NCBI GenBank assembly: GCA_963922455.1
Contig: CAWUIO010000020.1
Coordinates: forward strand, 5,113 to 69,112
DNA from: CAWUIO01 sp963922455
GTDB taxonomy: Bacteria; Bacteroidota; Bacteroidia; Cytophagales; Microscillaceae
Direction: 5' to 3'
DNA: 64,000 nucleotides
Of this stretch, positions 8,020 to 16,147 are shown in pieces; the first letter of the stretch is position 1; every line of letters starts with the position of its first letter. Position numbers and translations under genes: made by a program. The notes under the pieces were generated by a model. The model did not search any database. It saw only the letters and a program-made list of their open reading frames with translations, and was not told where the DNA came from.

Positions 8020-9372
8020 ATGCGCACTCGGATTATCTTTCTATATTTCCTGGTTTTTGCTTGTTTTTCTTGCTTGCCCATTAACCCCGGAGTAAGTACA
8101 GACACCCCCTCCGGACAAAGCCGCCCCCCATTAGCTTATGAAAACCGAAGCTATAAGGAGAGCATCCGTACCGTAATTTTGAGCCCATCCAACCGGAGCA
8201 ACCTGTCTGGTAGTTTTGATGTCTCAGCTCGGGAAGAACCGGCCTCTCCCGCCGCTTTGTCTCTGAGTATTCAAAACCAGCAAACGCTGCTACTCGAGTT
8301 TGATGATTTACAAAATTCTTCCAAAGATTACAGAGGGAAAATTATTCATTGTACCCGAAATTGGAAACCTTCCTTGTTAAATGACATTGAGTTTTTGAAT
8401 GATTTCAATAACTTTCCCATACGCCAACACCGTTTATCCATGGGCACGAAGGTGAGTTACAACCACTACGAATGGCCCATACCTTCCTTAAAAATCTCAG
8501 GAAATTATCTTTTGGTGGTTTATGAGGGCAGTGATGAAAAAAATCTAGTCCTAAGCCGTCGCTTTGTGATTTATGAAAATGTCTTGTCGGTAGCCCCTCT
8601 GGTTATGTTTTCGAATGACGTAGCCCTCAATAAAAAAAATCAAAGGATTCAGTTTGATATATCGTATAATGGTTTTCAATTAAGCAATCCCCAGCAAGAC
8701 GTTCATGTTTGGATTCGACAAAATTATAACTGGCAGGCCAGCATCCAAGATTTAAAACCCCGCCGGGTCAATGATTTTGAACGCAAACTCATCTATGATT
8801 ACTTCGATCAGGAAAACGAGTTCTTAGGATTGAATGAGTTTCGACGCTTCGACATGCAAAGTTTGCGGTTTCTGGGTTTTAATATGGCTACTATCGACCG
8901 GGATGGGAAAATTACCCAAGTGACCCTGCAAACTGACCGGCCAAGAGGAGGAAAGGCTTACCTCCTTAACCCAGATTTTAACGGAAGAGCCCGGATTGAG
9001 CATTTTGAAACCGGCCGGGGAAAAATTGAAGCCGATTATGCCCAAGTAGTATTTCGCATAAAGGCCGAAAAACAAGCGAATCCTGTGCATATCCTCGGAC
9101 AAGCATGGGATTGGGAGCCCAAGCCCGAAAACCGCTTGAGCTATGATGCAGAAAATGGGATATATCAGGGGCAATTGCTTTTAAAACAAGGGGAGCACAA
9201 TTATGCCTACGCGACTATGGCGCCATCCCAAAAGCCTGACTTTTCGTATTGGGAAGGCAATTATCAACAAACGGAAAATGACTACGAAATTTATGTGTAT
9301 TTTGAGCCACCCAGTGCCCGTTTTCCTCGACTTCTAGGCTATCGACTTTTTAACTCCAATGAAAGCCGCTGA
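8020..9372 (+). CDS. Type IX secretion system Plug protein (formerly DUF5103)
   Basis: A protein of 450 residues. The ATG at 8020 was chosen over an in-frame TTG at 7999 because it starts directly on a signal peptide (MRTRIIFLYFLVFACFSC), probably lipoprotein-type with the acylated Cys at 15 or 18. The mature protein has the pattern typical of the DUF5103 family: YKESIRTVIL near the start, LLLEFDDL, HCTRNWKPSLL with EFL, a YNHYEWPIPSLKISGNYLL block, and RRFVIYEN. Known for the family: the Flavobacterium Plug protein closes the SprA outer-membrane channel of the T9SS. Three T9SS cargo proteins in the window fit such a system. No other T9SS component is adjacent. Confidence 0.9.
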   Translation: MRTRIIFLYFLVFACFSCLPINPGVSTDTPSGQSRPPLAYENRSYKESIRTVILSPSNRSNLSGSFDVSAREEPASPAALSLSIQNQQTLLLEFDDLQNSSKDYRGKIIHCTRNWKPSLLNDIEFLNDFNNFPIRQHRLSMGTKVSYNHYEWPIPSLKISGNYLLVVYEGSDEKNLVLSRRFVIYENVLSVAPLVMFSNDVALNKKNQRIQFDISYNGFQLSNPQQDVHVWIRQNYNWQASIQDLKPRRVNDFERKLIYDYFDQENEFLGLNEFRRFDMQSLRFLGFNMATIDRDGKITQVTLQTDRPRGGKAYLLNPDFNGRARIEHFETGRGKIEADYAQVVFRIKAEKQANPVHILGQAWDWEPKPENRLSYDAENGIYQGQLLLKQGEHNYAYATMAPSQKPDFSYWEGNYQQTENDYEIYVYFEPPSARFPRLLGYRLFNSNESR

Positions 9373-9763
9373 ATAGTGCCGCTACATAAAGCCTAAGCTG
9401 ACTATGTCAAGTAATAAAATATAAAGGCTGTACGCCCCCCTCTTGATACATGATATTTGAATAGCCCTTGTGGTGCATTTCTCAAATTCAATGTGTAAAT
9501 TATGCTTGCATAATAAAATAGTCTTTTGAAAAGAAAGTTTTGCAAGTTTTCCGGGCTCTGATTCGTGCTTTTGAGGGCGAGACTTTTTCTAAAATCCCAT
9601 AAATCAGGGGTTTGTCGAGCTATTCTCTGCAATTTAACGCAATTGTGATTCGGCTCGCCAAGGCTTAGCTTCCGGAAAGGCAAAAGAGAAAAACTATTGG
9701 ACGTTTTAACAGTTTCCCAATTAAGTAGAACATATACAAAACTCATACAATACCCTAATTTAT
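9373..9763 (+). other. Intergenic gap upstream of fadH, no gene seen
   Basis: This 391-bp stretch has no convincing coding sequence. A minus-strand open frame (9402-9785) runs through it and into the fadH start but has no recognisable motif. No TAnnTTTG promoter, terminator or copy of the intergenic repeat was recognised. Confidence 0.5.
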
Positions 9764-11785
9764 ATGTACGAAAAATTACTCTCACCCCTGGACCTAGGCT
9801 TTACTACCTTAAAAAACCGGATTTTGATGGGCTCCATGCATACTATGCTGGAGGAAGCCGAGAACGGATTGGCCCGTGCGGCTGAGTATTATGCGGCCCG
9901 GGCCCGTGGCCAAGTTGGTTTGATTGTTACCGGAGGAATTGCTCCTAATGATGAAGGAAATACCTTTAAGGGTGGGGCCCGCTTGTATACCGAGGAAGAA
10001 GCCTTGCACCATCGGCCCATCACCCAAGCTGTACACGAAGCAGGTGGGAAAATCTGTATGCAGATCTTGCATACGGGCCGGTATGCTTACCACCCCGAGC
10101 AAGTAGCCCCTTCGGCCATCCAATCTCCCATCAATCCCTTTCGCCCTCGGGAATTAGACGCCGAGGGGATCGAGAAGCAAATTGAAGACATCGCCAATTG
10201 TGCGGCCTTGGCTCAACTGGGAGGCTATGATGGGGTAGAGATTATGGGAGCTGAAGGCTACTTCATCCATCAATTTTTGGCTCCACGTACCAACCAACGT
10301 ACCGACGAGTGGGGAGGGAGTATGGAAAATCGATTTAGACTAGCCTTGGAGATCGTACGTCGGACCCGCCAAAAAACGGGCAGGAATTTTATCATCATTT
10401 TTCGATTGGCGATGCTAGACTTAGTAGAAGAGGGGAATAATTGGGAAGAAGTAGAAGCGCTGGCTACCGAACTAGAAAAGGCAGGCGTAGACATTATCAA
10501 TACCAGTGTTGGCTGGCACGAATCCCGGATCCCGACGATCGCCACCGTAGTGCCTCGGGCCGGTTTTTCTTGGGTTACCAAAAAGCTGATGGGTAAAGTC
10601 AACATCCCTCTCGTCACTAGCAATCGGATCAATATGCCCGATATTGCCGAACAAGTTCTCCAAGAAGGTAATGCTGATATGATTTCTATGGCCCGTCCTT
10701 TCTTGGCCGACGAAAACTGGGTGCTCAAAGCCATGGAAAATCGGGCCGAGGAGATCAATACCTGCATTGCTTGCAACCAAGCTTGTCTGGATCATGCCTT
10801 TTCGGGAAAGCTCACTTCTTGTTTGGTGAATCCACGGGCTTGTCATGAGACCCTTTTAAATTATCTCCCGAGTGAGCAACCCAAAAAAGTGGCCGTAGTT
10901 GGGGCCGGCCCAGCCGGACTTGCCGCAGCTACTCTCTCGGCCGAGCGGGGCCACCAGGTAGATTTATTTGAAGCCGAGCCGATTATCGGAGGGCAATTTA
11001 ACATGGCCAAAGTTATACCGGGTAAGGAAGAATACTCAGAAACGATCCGTTATTATCAGGTTATGATCGAGAAGCATGGTGTGAAACTACACTTGAATCA
11101 TAGGGTCAAGGCCGAAGAACTCCTAGCTGGGGGCTATGATGATATTATATTAGCTACGGGAGTATGTCCGCGGGAAGTAAGTTTCCCTGGGGCAGATCAT
11201 CCAAAAGTATTGAGCTATGTGGATGTATTGTATAATAATAAGGAAGTTGGGAAGAAAGTAGCGATCGTTGGTGCGGGGGGTATTGGTTTTGACGTGGCCG
11301 AATTTTTGGCCCACGATCCGAGTAAACCTTCCCCGGGGCTGGATATTGAAAAATTTAAAGAAGAATGGGGGATTGACTCGAGCTATCAACATCGAGGTGG
11401 CCTGAAAGAAGCTGAGCCCATGCCAGCTTATCGAGAGATTTTCCTTTTGAAGCGTTCTTCGGGCAAACATGGTAATAAGCTTGGGAAGACCACCGGCTGG
11501 ATCCATAGGGCCAGTTTAAAAATGAAAAATATTCATATGATGGCCCATGTCAACTACCTAAAAGTAGATGATGAAGGTTTCCACATTCAAGTAGGGGAAG
11601 AGCTCAAGGTCTTGGATGTAGATCATGTGGTTATTTGTGCCGGTCAAGAACCTCTGCGTGAGCTTTACGATACCCTCGTAGACAAGGGGCAAAAACCTTA
11701 TCTGATTGGTGGGGCAGATGAAGCAGCCGAACTGGATGCCAAGCGTGCTATATATCAAGCGAGCCATTTAGCGGCTGCCTTATAA
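9764..11785 (+). CDS. fadH: 2,4-dienoyl-CoA reductase / NADH:flavin oxidoreductase
   Basis: A protein of 673 residues, matching the usual length of about 670 for FadH. Residues 1-330 form an Old Yellow Enzyme-type FMN TIM barrel (YEKLLSPLDLGFTTLKNRI, LAPRTNQRTDEWGGS, ISMARPFLAD). Cys334, Cys337, Cys341 and Cys354 are spaced for a 4Fe-4S cluster (CIACNQAC...SC). A Rossmann FAD site follows (VAVVGAGPAGLAAA, about 370), then an NADPH domain with VAIVGAGGIGFD near residue 500. The enzyme reduces 2,4-dienoyl-CoA intermediates during beta-oxidation of unsaturated fatty acids. Related trimethylamine dehydrogenases share the layout, but the N-terminal block and length favour FadH. It is a single-gene unit with its own likely terminator. 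Confidence 0.9.
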   Translation: MYEKLLSPLDLGFTTLKNRILMGSMHTMLEEAENGLARAAEYYAARARGQVGLIVTGGIAPNDEGNTFKGGARLYTEEEALHHRPITQAVHEAGGKICMQILHTGRYAYHPEQVAPSAIQSPINPFRPRELDAEGIEKQIEDIANCAALAQLGGYDGVEIMGAEGYFIHQFLAPRTNQRTDEWGGSMENRFRLALEIVRRTRQKTGRNFIIIFRLAMLDLVEEGNNWEEVEALATELEKAGVDIINTSVGWHESRIPTIATVVPRAGFSWVTKKLMGKVNIPLVTSNRINMPDIAEQVLQEGNADMISMARPFLADENWVLKAMENRAEEINTCIACNQACLDHAFSGKLTSCLVNPRACHETLLNYLPSEQPKKVAVVGAGPAGLAAATLSAERGHQVDLFEAEPIIGGQFNMAKVIPGKEEYSETIRYYQVMIEKHGVKLHLNHRVKAEELLAGGYDDIILATGVCPREVSFPGADHPKVLSYVDVLYNNKEVGKKVAIVGAGGIGFDVAEFLAHDPSKPSPGLDIEKFKEEWGIDSSYQHRGGLKEAEPMPAYREIFLLKRSSGKHGNKLGKTTGWIHRASLKMKNIHMMAHVNYLKVDDEGFHIQVGEELKVLDVDHVVICAGQEPLRELYDTLVDKGQKPYLIGGADEAAELDAKRAIYQASHLAAAL

Positions 11786-11805
11786 AACTTGATTTATATG
11801 ACAGG

Positions 11806-11850
11806 AAGTCCTTGGTTTGCTCCCATGGGTAGGGCTCCCAGGGCTTTTTT
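11806..11850 (+). terminator. Probable terminator of fadH
   Basis: AAGTCCTTGG (11806-11815) can pair with CCCAGGGCTT (11837-11846) with one wobble and one mismatch, followed by a T-rich run. It ends 5 bp before repeat copy 2. Confidence 0.6.
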
Positions 11851-11855
11851 CTTTT

Positions 11856-11987
11856 GGCTTAGGGATAGAGCGGCATGTTTGAGCTCGTCTGGGCCCTGCG
11901 GGTAGAGGCAGCGAGTAGCGAAAGCCCGGCCTGCGCTAGGTACATATTTTCAAGTGGGTACAATTAGCTAATGCGCAGGCAAGCCCC
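11856..11987 (-). repeat. Three-way-junction intergenic repeat, copy 2
   Basis: In reverse orientation. P1 pairs GGCTT (11856-11860) with AAGCC (11981-11985). P2 pairs GCCTGCGC (11929-11936) with GCGCAGGC (11973-11980). The core, reverse-complemented, is GCGAGTAGCGAAAGCCCG at 11911-11928. P3 is of the short CTCG/CGAG type. It lies in the convergent gap between fadH and cas6, 57 bp from the cas6 stop. Confidence 0.92.
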
Positions 11988-12044
11988 AGGCTAAACAGCC
12001 CAAACGATGGATGATCTTATGGACAAAAAGGTAGCAGGATACAC

Positions 12045-12890
12045 TTAAAGATCTGATACCTTGATCTCGGATACCGACTGATATATTTTGGATCTTTGAA
12101 TAGGATCGACATTGGCCAGATCTACCATACCAAAGCCTCGGAAAGTGTAAGCACCTAAGCCACAATTAAATACAAACTCTTGTACGGTAGGGTCTGCATA
12201 CAGAGTAAAGGGGAAAGTATAACCTCTTAGCTCATAGCGACGTTTGGCATCAAAAACCGAGTATATGCGGGCAAATTTCTTTTCGTCTCGGCGGATTTTC
12301 TTGAGATAGATTTTATCCGGCACAACTTGAAATTTGAAGAAACTGGCTATTTGCTCTTCGGTGTAATGACCAGTTTTTTCCATACGGGTCAAGGTAGATT
12401 CGTAGAGCAAGTCGGAAAAAATATCTAAGTCGGGGGAAATGAATTTTTTGGCGTAAAAATTATCAGTTTCCGGGTTTACTAAGACCATAGGGGAGAGGCA
12501 TAAAAACTTGGTGGCCTCTTCAAAACCTAAGCTATTTTCTTTCTCGATAAACTCTGGCGTAAGGTTAAGCTCCGCTATTTTAATCTCCTTTTTAGAAAAC
12601 ATGAGTTTTAACACGGTATGAAGAAATTCTTCATCCATACCAGAAATTACCAAGGTAACCTTAGATGAGAAAAAGTGGAGTCCATTACGGCTCACTTTGG
12701 TTTGGCCTTTAATCCCGGAAAAATTGTAATTACTATAGGCTCGAATATCCTGACCGGCTTCCTCTAGCAGTTTTTTTAAGAACTGAAAAAGTAGGTGTTG
12801 GTGGTGGAAAGGGACGCAAGCGCCCTTGTTATTAAGTTTAAAAACTATTCTGAACCTCACGAATGTAAAATTTTCGTATTTGGTATACAT
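12045..12890 (-). CDS. cas6: Stand-alone CRISPR-associated endoribonuclease Cas6
   Basis: A protein of 281 residues with the Cas6 layout. The N-terminal ferredoxin-like half begins FRIVFKLNNKG and has PFHHQHLL (candidate catalytic histidines near residues 29-31). CLSPMVLV lies mid-protein. The C-terminal half has YELRGYTFPFTLYADP followed by the diagnostic glycine-rich GLGAYTFRGFGMVDL. Cas6 cleaves CRISPR precursor RNA at the repeat hairpin. An alternative GTG start at 12860 would give an N-terminus (MRFRIVFKLNN) closer to other family members. No other cas gene and no CRISPR array occurs anywhere in the window, so this Cas6 must serve a distant locus or have another RNA substrate. Confidence 0.9.
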   Translation of the reverse strand: MYTKYENFTFVRFRIVFKLNNKGACVPFHHQHLLFQFLKKLLEEAGQDIRAYSNYNFSGIKGQTKVSRNGLHFFSSKVTLVISGMDEEFLHTVLKLMFSKKEIKIAELNLTPEFIEKENSLGFEEATKFLCLSPMVLVNPETDNFYAKKFISPDLDIFSDLLYESTLTRMEKTGHYTEEQIASFFKFQVVPDKIYLKKIRRDEKKFARIYSVFDAKRRYELRGYTFPFTLYADPTVQEFVFNCGLGAYTFRGFGMVDLANVDPIQRSKIYQSVSEIKVSDL

Positions 12891-13121
12891 ATACTTGTGC
12901 GCCTTAGCTTTAACCTTTTGTAGTTGAAAATTGTTTGCTGTACTCAGAAAAAGAATCTAAATAATCTTTAAATTTGGTTGATATGCTTAAAATTTCCTTT
13001 TAATTATCGTGGTTTGTTTTATTGTAGGGGAGAAGGATATTAATTTTCTTCCAAACCAGAACTAAACCTTGATTTATTCGTTCAAAATCAGGTAAAACAG
13101 CTATTGATTATCCGTGCGCGT

Positions 13122-13511
13122 ATGCAAAATATTATGATTGCTGCTACCGAAAATACCCCATCTGTACATTTCGACTTTCAAGAAGGCGTTTTTGAAATTT
13201 CAGGAGTTTCCTTTCCGGAATACGCTAAGGAGTTTTATGAGCCTATTTTAGAATCATTAAAGGAATATACGGCTCATCCTTTAACCCCCAAAACCATCCT
13301 AAAATTTAAGTTTACCTATTTTAATACAGGTACTAATTCGTTTATTACTGACCTGATTAAAGAGATGGAAAAATTAAGCGATCTCCATGGTCACGAGGTT
13401 GATGTAATTTGGTACTACGAAGAAGAAGATGAAGACATGAAGGAAATAGGAGATTATTTTGACACCTTAACCCATCTATCAGTTAAGTTTGAACCCTGCG
13501 AGGAAATCTAA
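13122..13511 (+). CDS. SiaC family regulatory phosphoprotein (DUF1987)
   Basis: A protein of 129 residues, starting at the ATG at 13122 (MQNIMIAATENTP). This start matches the family opening of a short strand, the 'ATe.TP.V.FD' motif and GVFEISGVSFPEYAKEFYEPIL; an upstream in-frame TTG at 13104 is less likely. The family adopts a STAS-like fold. In Pseudomonas, SiaC switches a diguanylate cyclase on and off through phosphorylation and is dephosphorylated by the PP2C protein SiaA. No partner kinase or cyclase is adjacent, although a SpoIIE/PP2C phosphatase occurs at 35.9 kb. Its 3' end faces the small gene at 13526 across 14 bp. Confidence 0.88.
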   Translation: MQNIMIAATENTPSVHFDFQEGVFEISGVSFPEYAKEFYEPILESLKEYTAHPLTPKTILKFKFTYFNTGTNSFITDLIKEMEKLSDLHGHEVDVIWYYEEEDEDMKEIGDYFDTLTHLSVKFEPCEEI

Positions 13512-13525
13512 TTCACTTGCTTGCT

Positions 13526-13726
13526 TTATTTGGGGCCCTCTATTTCTCTTTTTAATACCAACAATACTTTTGAACCATTTCGGGCCTGAGGCTCGGGCTC
13601 AGCGTGGTTGGTATTAACGAGTTCCCACCCTTTTGTACGTTCCTGGTTAATTTCTTGCAAGGTTTCCAAGCTTATCTCTCCATTAACGGAACGAGCCGTT
13701 AAAATTTTGTATTCAAATCTTCGCAT
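13526..13726 (-). CDS. DUF4177-like small protein
   Basis: A protein of 66 residues: MRRFEYKILTARSVNG at the N-terminus, then a helix and the GWELVNTNHAEP segment, then a strand with VLLVLKRE. The layout 'YKvl..., lq..., l.e...kGWELV..., .lvLkR' is that of DUF4177-type proteins, whose function is unknown. There is no signal peptide and no membrane segment. It is monocistronic and convergent with the SiaC-family gene. Confidence 0.75.
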   Translation of the reverse strand: MRRFEYKILTARSVNGEISLETLQEINQERTKGWELVNTNHAEPEPQARNGSKVLLVLKREIEGPK

Positions 13727-14057
13727 ACACTAAAAATTCGTAGTCTCTAGTTTGAGTTACATTTAATTTTTCGCTTGGTGCAGTTCCGGGGAGAAGGTCC
13801 ATCCGGTTTACTTTTTGTTTTGGGCAGTCCTAGTCCTGCTGTGGATTCATATTGCTAAACGTAAACCGGGAAGGAAAGTTAACTTGAATAAGTAAATGGT
13901 GATATAGGGCGTTAGGAAATATTAAGAAACTTGGACTAAACATGAAAAAATGCTAAAAAATTCGAAAAAACTTATTTTTATCATTTTTAATTCTCTAATT
14001 AACCCTTAATTTAAGTCAAATAAATATTCTAAAACTTTAATCAACTCAATATTAACT
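13727..14057 (+). other. 331-bp gap upstream of phaB
   Basis: The second half is very AT-rich, as expected of a promoter region, but no TAnnTTTG match was found. A short frame at 13815-13895 (TTG start) would encode a hydrophobic 26-residue peptide with a basic tail (IAKRKPGRK); it is too short and has too weak a start to call as a gene. No repeat copy is present. Confidence 0.4.
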
Positions 14058-14804
14058 ATGGACAATTCCAACAAACGCGTTGCCTTGGTTACTGGTGCAA
14101 CCGGAGGACTGGGTACAGCCATGTGTCAAAAACTACACAGTGATGGATACCGTGTGGTAGCAAATTACAGAAACCCAGAAAAAGCCAAAGTCTGGAAAGA
14201 AAAGTTATCCGGCGAAGGGTATGATATTGATATGTTCCAGGGGGATGTGTGTGACTTTGAATCTACCAAGAATATGGTTGATGAAATCAAAGAGAAGGTT
14301 GGGGTTATCGATATATTGGTAAATAATGCCGGTATCACACGAGATAAACCGTTTCATAAGATGTCAAAAGAGGATTGGGATGCGGTAATTTCCACCAATC
14401 TTACCAGTGTATTTAATTGTACACGAAATGTGATTGAGCCTATGCGCGAGCAGACTTACGGACGGATCATTAATATTTCATCGGTTAATGGCCAACGAGG
14501 GCAGTACGGACAAGCCAATTATTCTTCTGCCAAAGCAGGTATGCACGGTTTTACGAAGACTTTGGCTATGGAGGTAGCCAAAAAAGGGGTAACGGTGAAT
14601 ACCATTTCACCAGGTTACATTGCAACCGATATGGTTTTGGCGGTTCGGGAAGATATACGGGAGAAGATTATCCAGCAAATCCCCGTAGGCCGTTTTGGGG
14701 GTACGGAGGAGATTGCCTATTTGGTATCTTTTCTAGCTTCTGAGAATGCCAGCTTTATAACCGGGGCCAATTATGCCATTAATGGCGGGCAGCACGTGCA
14801 CTAA
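14058..14804 (+). CDS. phaB: Acetoacetyl-CoA reductase (PhaB type)
   Basis: A short-chain dehydrogenase of 248 residues. The NADP-binding TGATGGLGTA motif is near residue 12, NNAGITRDKPFHKM near 89, and the catalytic Ser-Tyr-Lys lie in INISSVNGQRGQYGQANYSSAKAG. The SSVNGQ.GQ.GQ.NYS.AKAG block, the SPGYIATDMV segment and the closing NGGQHVH distinguish PhaB from FabG. The enzyme reduces acetoacetyl-CoA to (R)-3-hydroxybutyryl-CoA for polyhydroxybutyrate. phaA and phaC are not in the window, so polymer formation cannot be concluded. Its stop lies one base from the stop of the convergent lipoprotein gene. Confidence 0.88.
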   Translation: MDNSNKRVALVTGATGGLGTAMCQKLHSDGYRVVANYRNPEKAKVWKEKLSGEGYDIDMFQGDVCDFESTKNMVDEIKEKVGVIDILVNNAGITRDKPFHKMSKEDWDAVISTNLTSVFNCTRNVIEPMREQTYGRIINISSVNGQRGQYGQANYSSAKAGMHGFTKTLAMEVAKKGVTVNTISPGYIATDMVLAVREDIREKIIQQIPVGRFGGTEEIAYLVSFLASENASFITGANYAINGGQHVH

Positions 14805-14805
14805 G

Positions 14806-15189
14806 CTACTTTTGCCAGACAAACTCAGTCATTTGATCGATTGCATTAAAGCGGATGCGGACCAATCCACCTTGATTGATGTCTGCATCCGCTTCATTGC
14901 ATTGGGGGCCGGAAAGATAGAAATAAATATAAAAGCGTTGATTTCGGGCATACAATTCCTGGATGTCGGGCTTTCCTAGGATTTTAAGGACCTGGTTTTG
15001 CCCCAGGCCCATGAGTTTGTCTTTTTGAGAGGCCAGGTTATCAATCAAGGCTTCCCTTTTCCCGGCGCAGGCCTTGGGGTCACTCTTCCAGGCTTCTGCG
15101 TCAAAATTCTCTAGCTCAGGAAGGGGGTCACAGGATTGAAAAGAAAGGCCTAGTATGGCTATTATGGTGATATATTTCCAAGAGGTCAT
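14806..15189 (-). CDS. Small predicted lipoprotein
   Basis: A protein of 127 residues with a signal peptide and a lipobox-like SFQSC, placing the acylated cysteine at residue 20. The mature part has two further cysteines (ACAGKRE and GPQCNEAD) that could form a disulfide. It contains a LMGLGQNQVLKILGKPD segment recalling the BamE/SmpA (OmlA) fold, followed by strands (RFYIYFYL, LVRIRFNAI). Function is not known; periplasmic membrane anchoring is inferred. It ends 1 bp from phaB and lies 40 bp downstream of the NlpC/P60 gene on the same strand. Confidence 0.78.
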   Translation of the reverse strand: MTSWKYITIIAILGLSFQSCDPLPELENFDAEAWKSDPKACAGKREALIDNLASQKDKLMGLGQNQVLKILGKPDIQELYARNQRFYIYFYLSGPQCNEADADINQGGLVRIRFNAIDQMTEFVWQK

Positions 15190-15229
15190 ATCGTATTGCT
15201 ATTTAGAAGCTGGATTATGAGAACGCATT

Positions 15230-15637
15230 TTAGCTTATAAATGCTTTGGGGCGGGTGGCTTTCAAAAAGACTCCTTGCCAATAATTTGAAAATAATTCAG
15301 ATTCCATGACTCCTTTGCTTGAGCTCGCGTGAATAAATCCGACTCTCCGATTATTTAGGTCCACATGCGCCACCAAGCCGACGTGGGTGATTGCTGTATT
15401 TCCTGGTTTATCAGTGAAGAATACCAAATCGCCGGGAATTAACTCGTCCAACTCTATTTCAGGACCTATCTTCGCTTGATCTCCGGCAATGCGAGGAATA
15501 TGCAAGCCTGCCGATTGAAAAGCTGCCACCATCAAGCCTGAACAATCGATGCCTTGATTGGTATTCCCTCCCCACTGGTAAGGCGTACCCGTAAAAGAAC
15601 GGGCGGTATCTATGATGGTTTGAACAAGTTGGCTCAT
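15230..15637 (-). CDS. NlpC/P60 family cysteine hydrolase
   Basis: A compact 135-residue single-domain protein. The catalytic cysteine lies in the DCSGL motif (about residue 32), preceded by YQWGGNTNQG. The catalytic histidine is in ITHVGL, and a third polar residue is probably in FIHAS. Family members cleave gamma-D-glutamyl-diaminopimelate or related bonds in cell-wall peptides. There is no signal peptide and no targeting domain, which is unusual for a wall hydrolase and would suit a cytoplasmic peptide-recycling role or unusual export (inference). It lies 38 bp downstream of smpB on the same strand. Confidence 0.9.
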   Translation of the reverse strand: MSQLVQTIIDTARSFTGTPYQWGGNTNQGIDCSGLMVAAFQSAGLHIPRIAGDQAKIGPEIELDELIPGDLVFFTDKPGNTAITHVGLVAHVDLNNRRVGFIHASSSKGVMESELFSNYWQGVFLKATRPKAFIS

Positions 15638-15675
15638 AAGGTAAAAAAATCGTATGTTTTCGATCAGGATGTCTC

Positions 15676-16137
15676 TTAAAACTTCATACGGGCCAGTTCA
15701 CGCTTGGTATCCTTTTCTTTGAGGTCTTCTCGTTTATCGTATAGCTTTTTCCCTTTTCCTAGAGCAATATCTAGTTTGGCATAACCCTTATCTGATACGA
15801 ATAAGCGAACAGGTATGATCGTAAGCCCTTTTTCTTCTGACTTTTCTTTGAGTTTGCGCAGTTCTCTCTTTTGGAGCAATAATTTCCTTTCCCGGTCACT
15901 TACGTGGTTATAAATATTTCCTTGGGCATAGGGAGTGATATGCATTTGTTTCACAAAGAGTTCGCCTTCTTTAAAATAACAGTAGGCTTCCTGCATATTC
16001 ACTTTGCCTTGCCGGATAGATTTAATCTCGGTTCCTTGGAGAACCATTCCTGCCGTAAAGGTATCCAAAAATTGATATTCGTGAGAGGCTCTACGGTTTT
16101 TTATATTTACCTTTTTAAGGTATGTATTTTTTGCCAT
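15676..16137 (-). CDS. smpB: tmRNA-binding protein SmpB
   Basis: A protein of 153 residues with the family blocks NRRASHEYQFLDTFTAGMVLQG, EIKSIRQGKVNMQEAY, a YAQGNIYNH segment and LFVSDKGYAKLDIALGKGKKLYDKR. The C-terminal basic tail (EKDTKRELARM) is the part that enters the mRNA channel. SmpB delivers tmRNA to stalled ribosomes in trans-translation. No ssrA gene was recognised in the window. The gene follows 10 bp after the end of the large T9SS protein gene on the same strand. Confidence 0.97.
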   Translation of the reverse strand: MAKNTYLKKVNIKNRRASHEYQFLDTFTAGMVLQGTEIKSIRQGKVNMQEAYCYFKEGELFVKQMHITPYAQGNIYNHVSDRERKLLLQKRELRKLKEKSEEKGLTIIPVRLFVSDKGYAKLDIALGKGKKLYDKREDLKEKDTKRELARMKF

Positions 16138-16147
16138 GGTTTTTAAA

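Noticed and set aside
9402..9785. 127-codon minus-strand open frame upstream of fadH
   Set aside because: No recognisable motif, composition unlike neighbours, and it overlaps the fadH start.
12891..13121. Possible CRISPR array next to cas6
   Set aside because: No direct repeats with regular spacing are present on either side of cas6.
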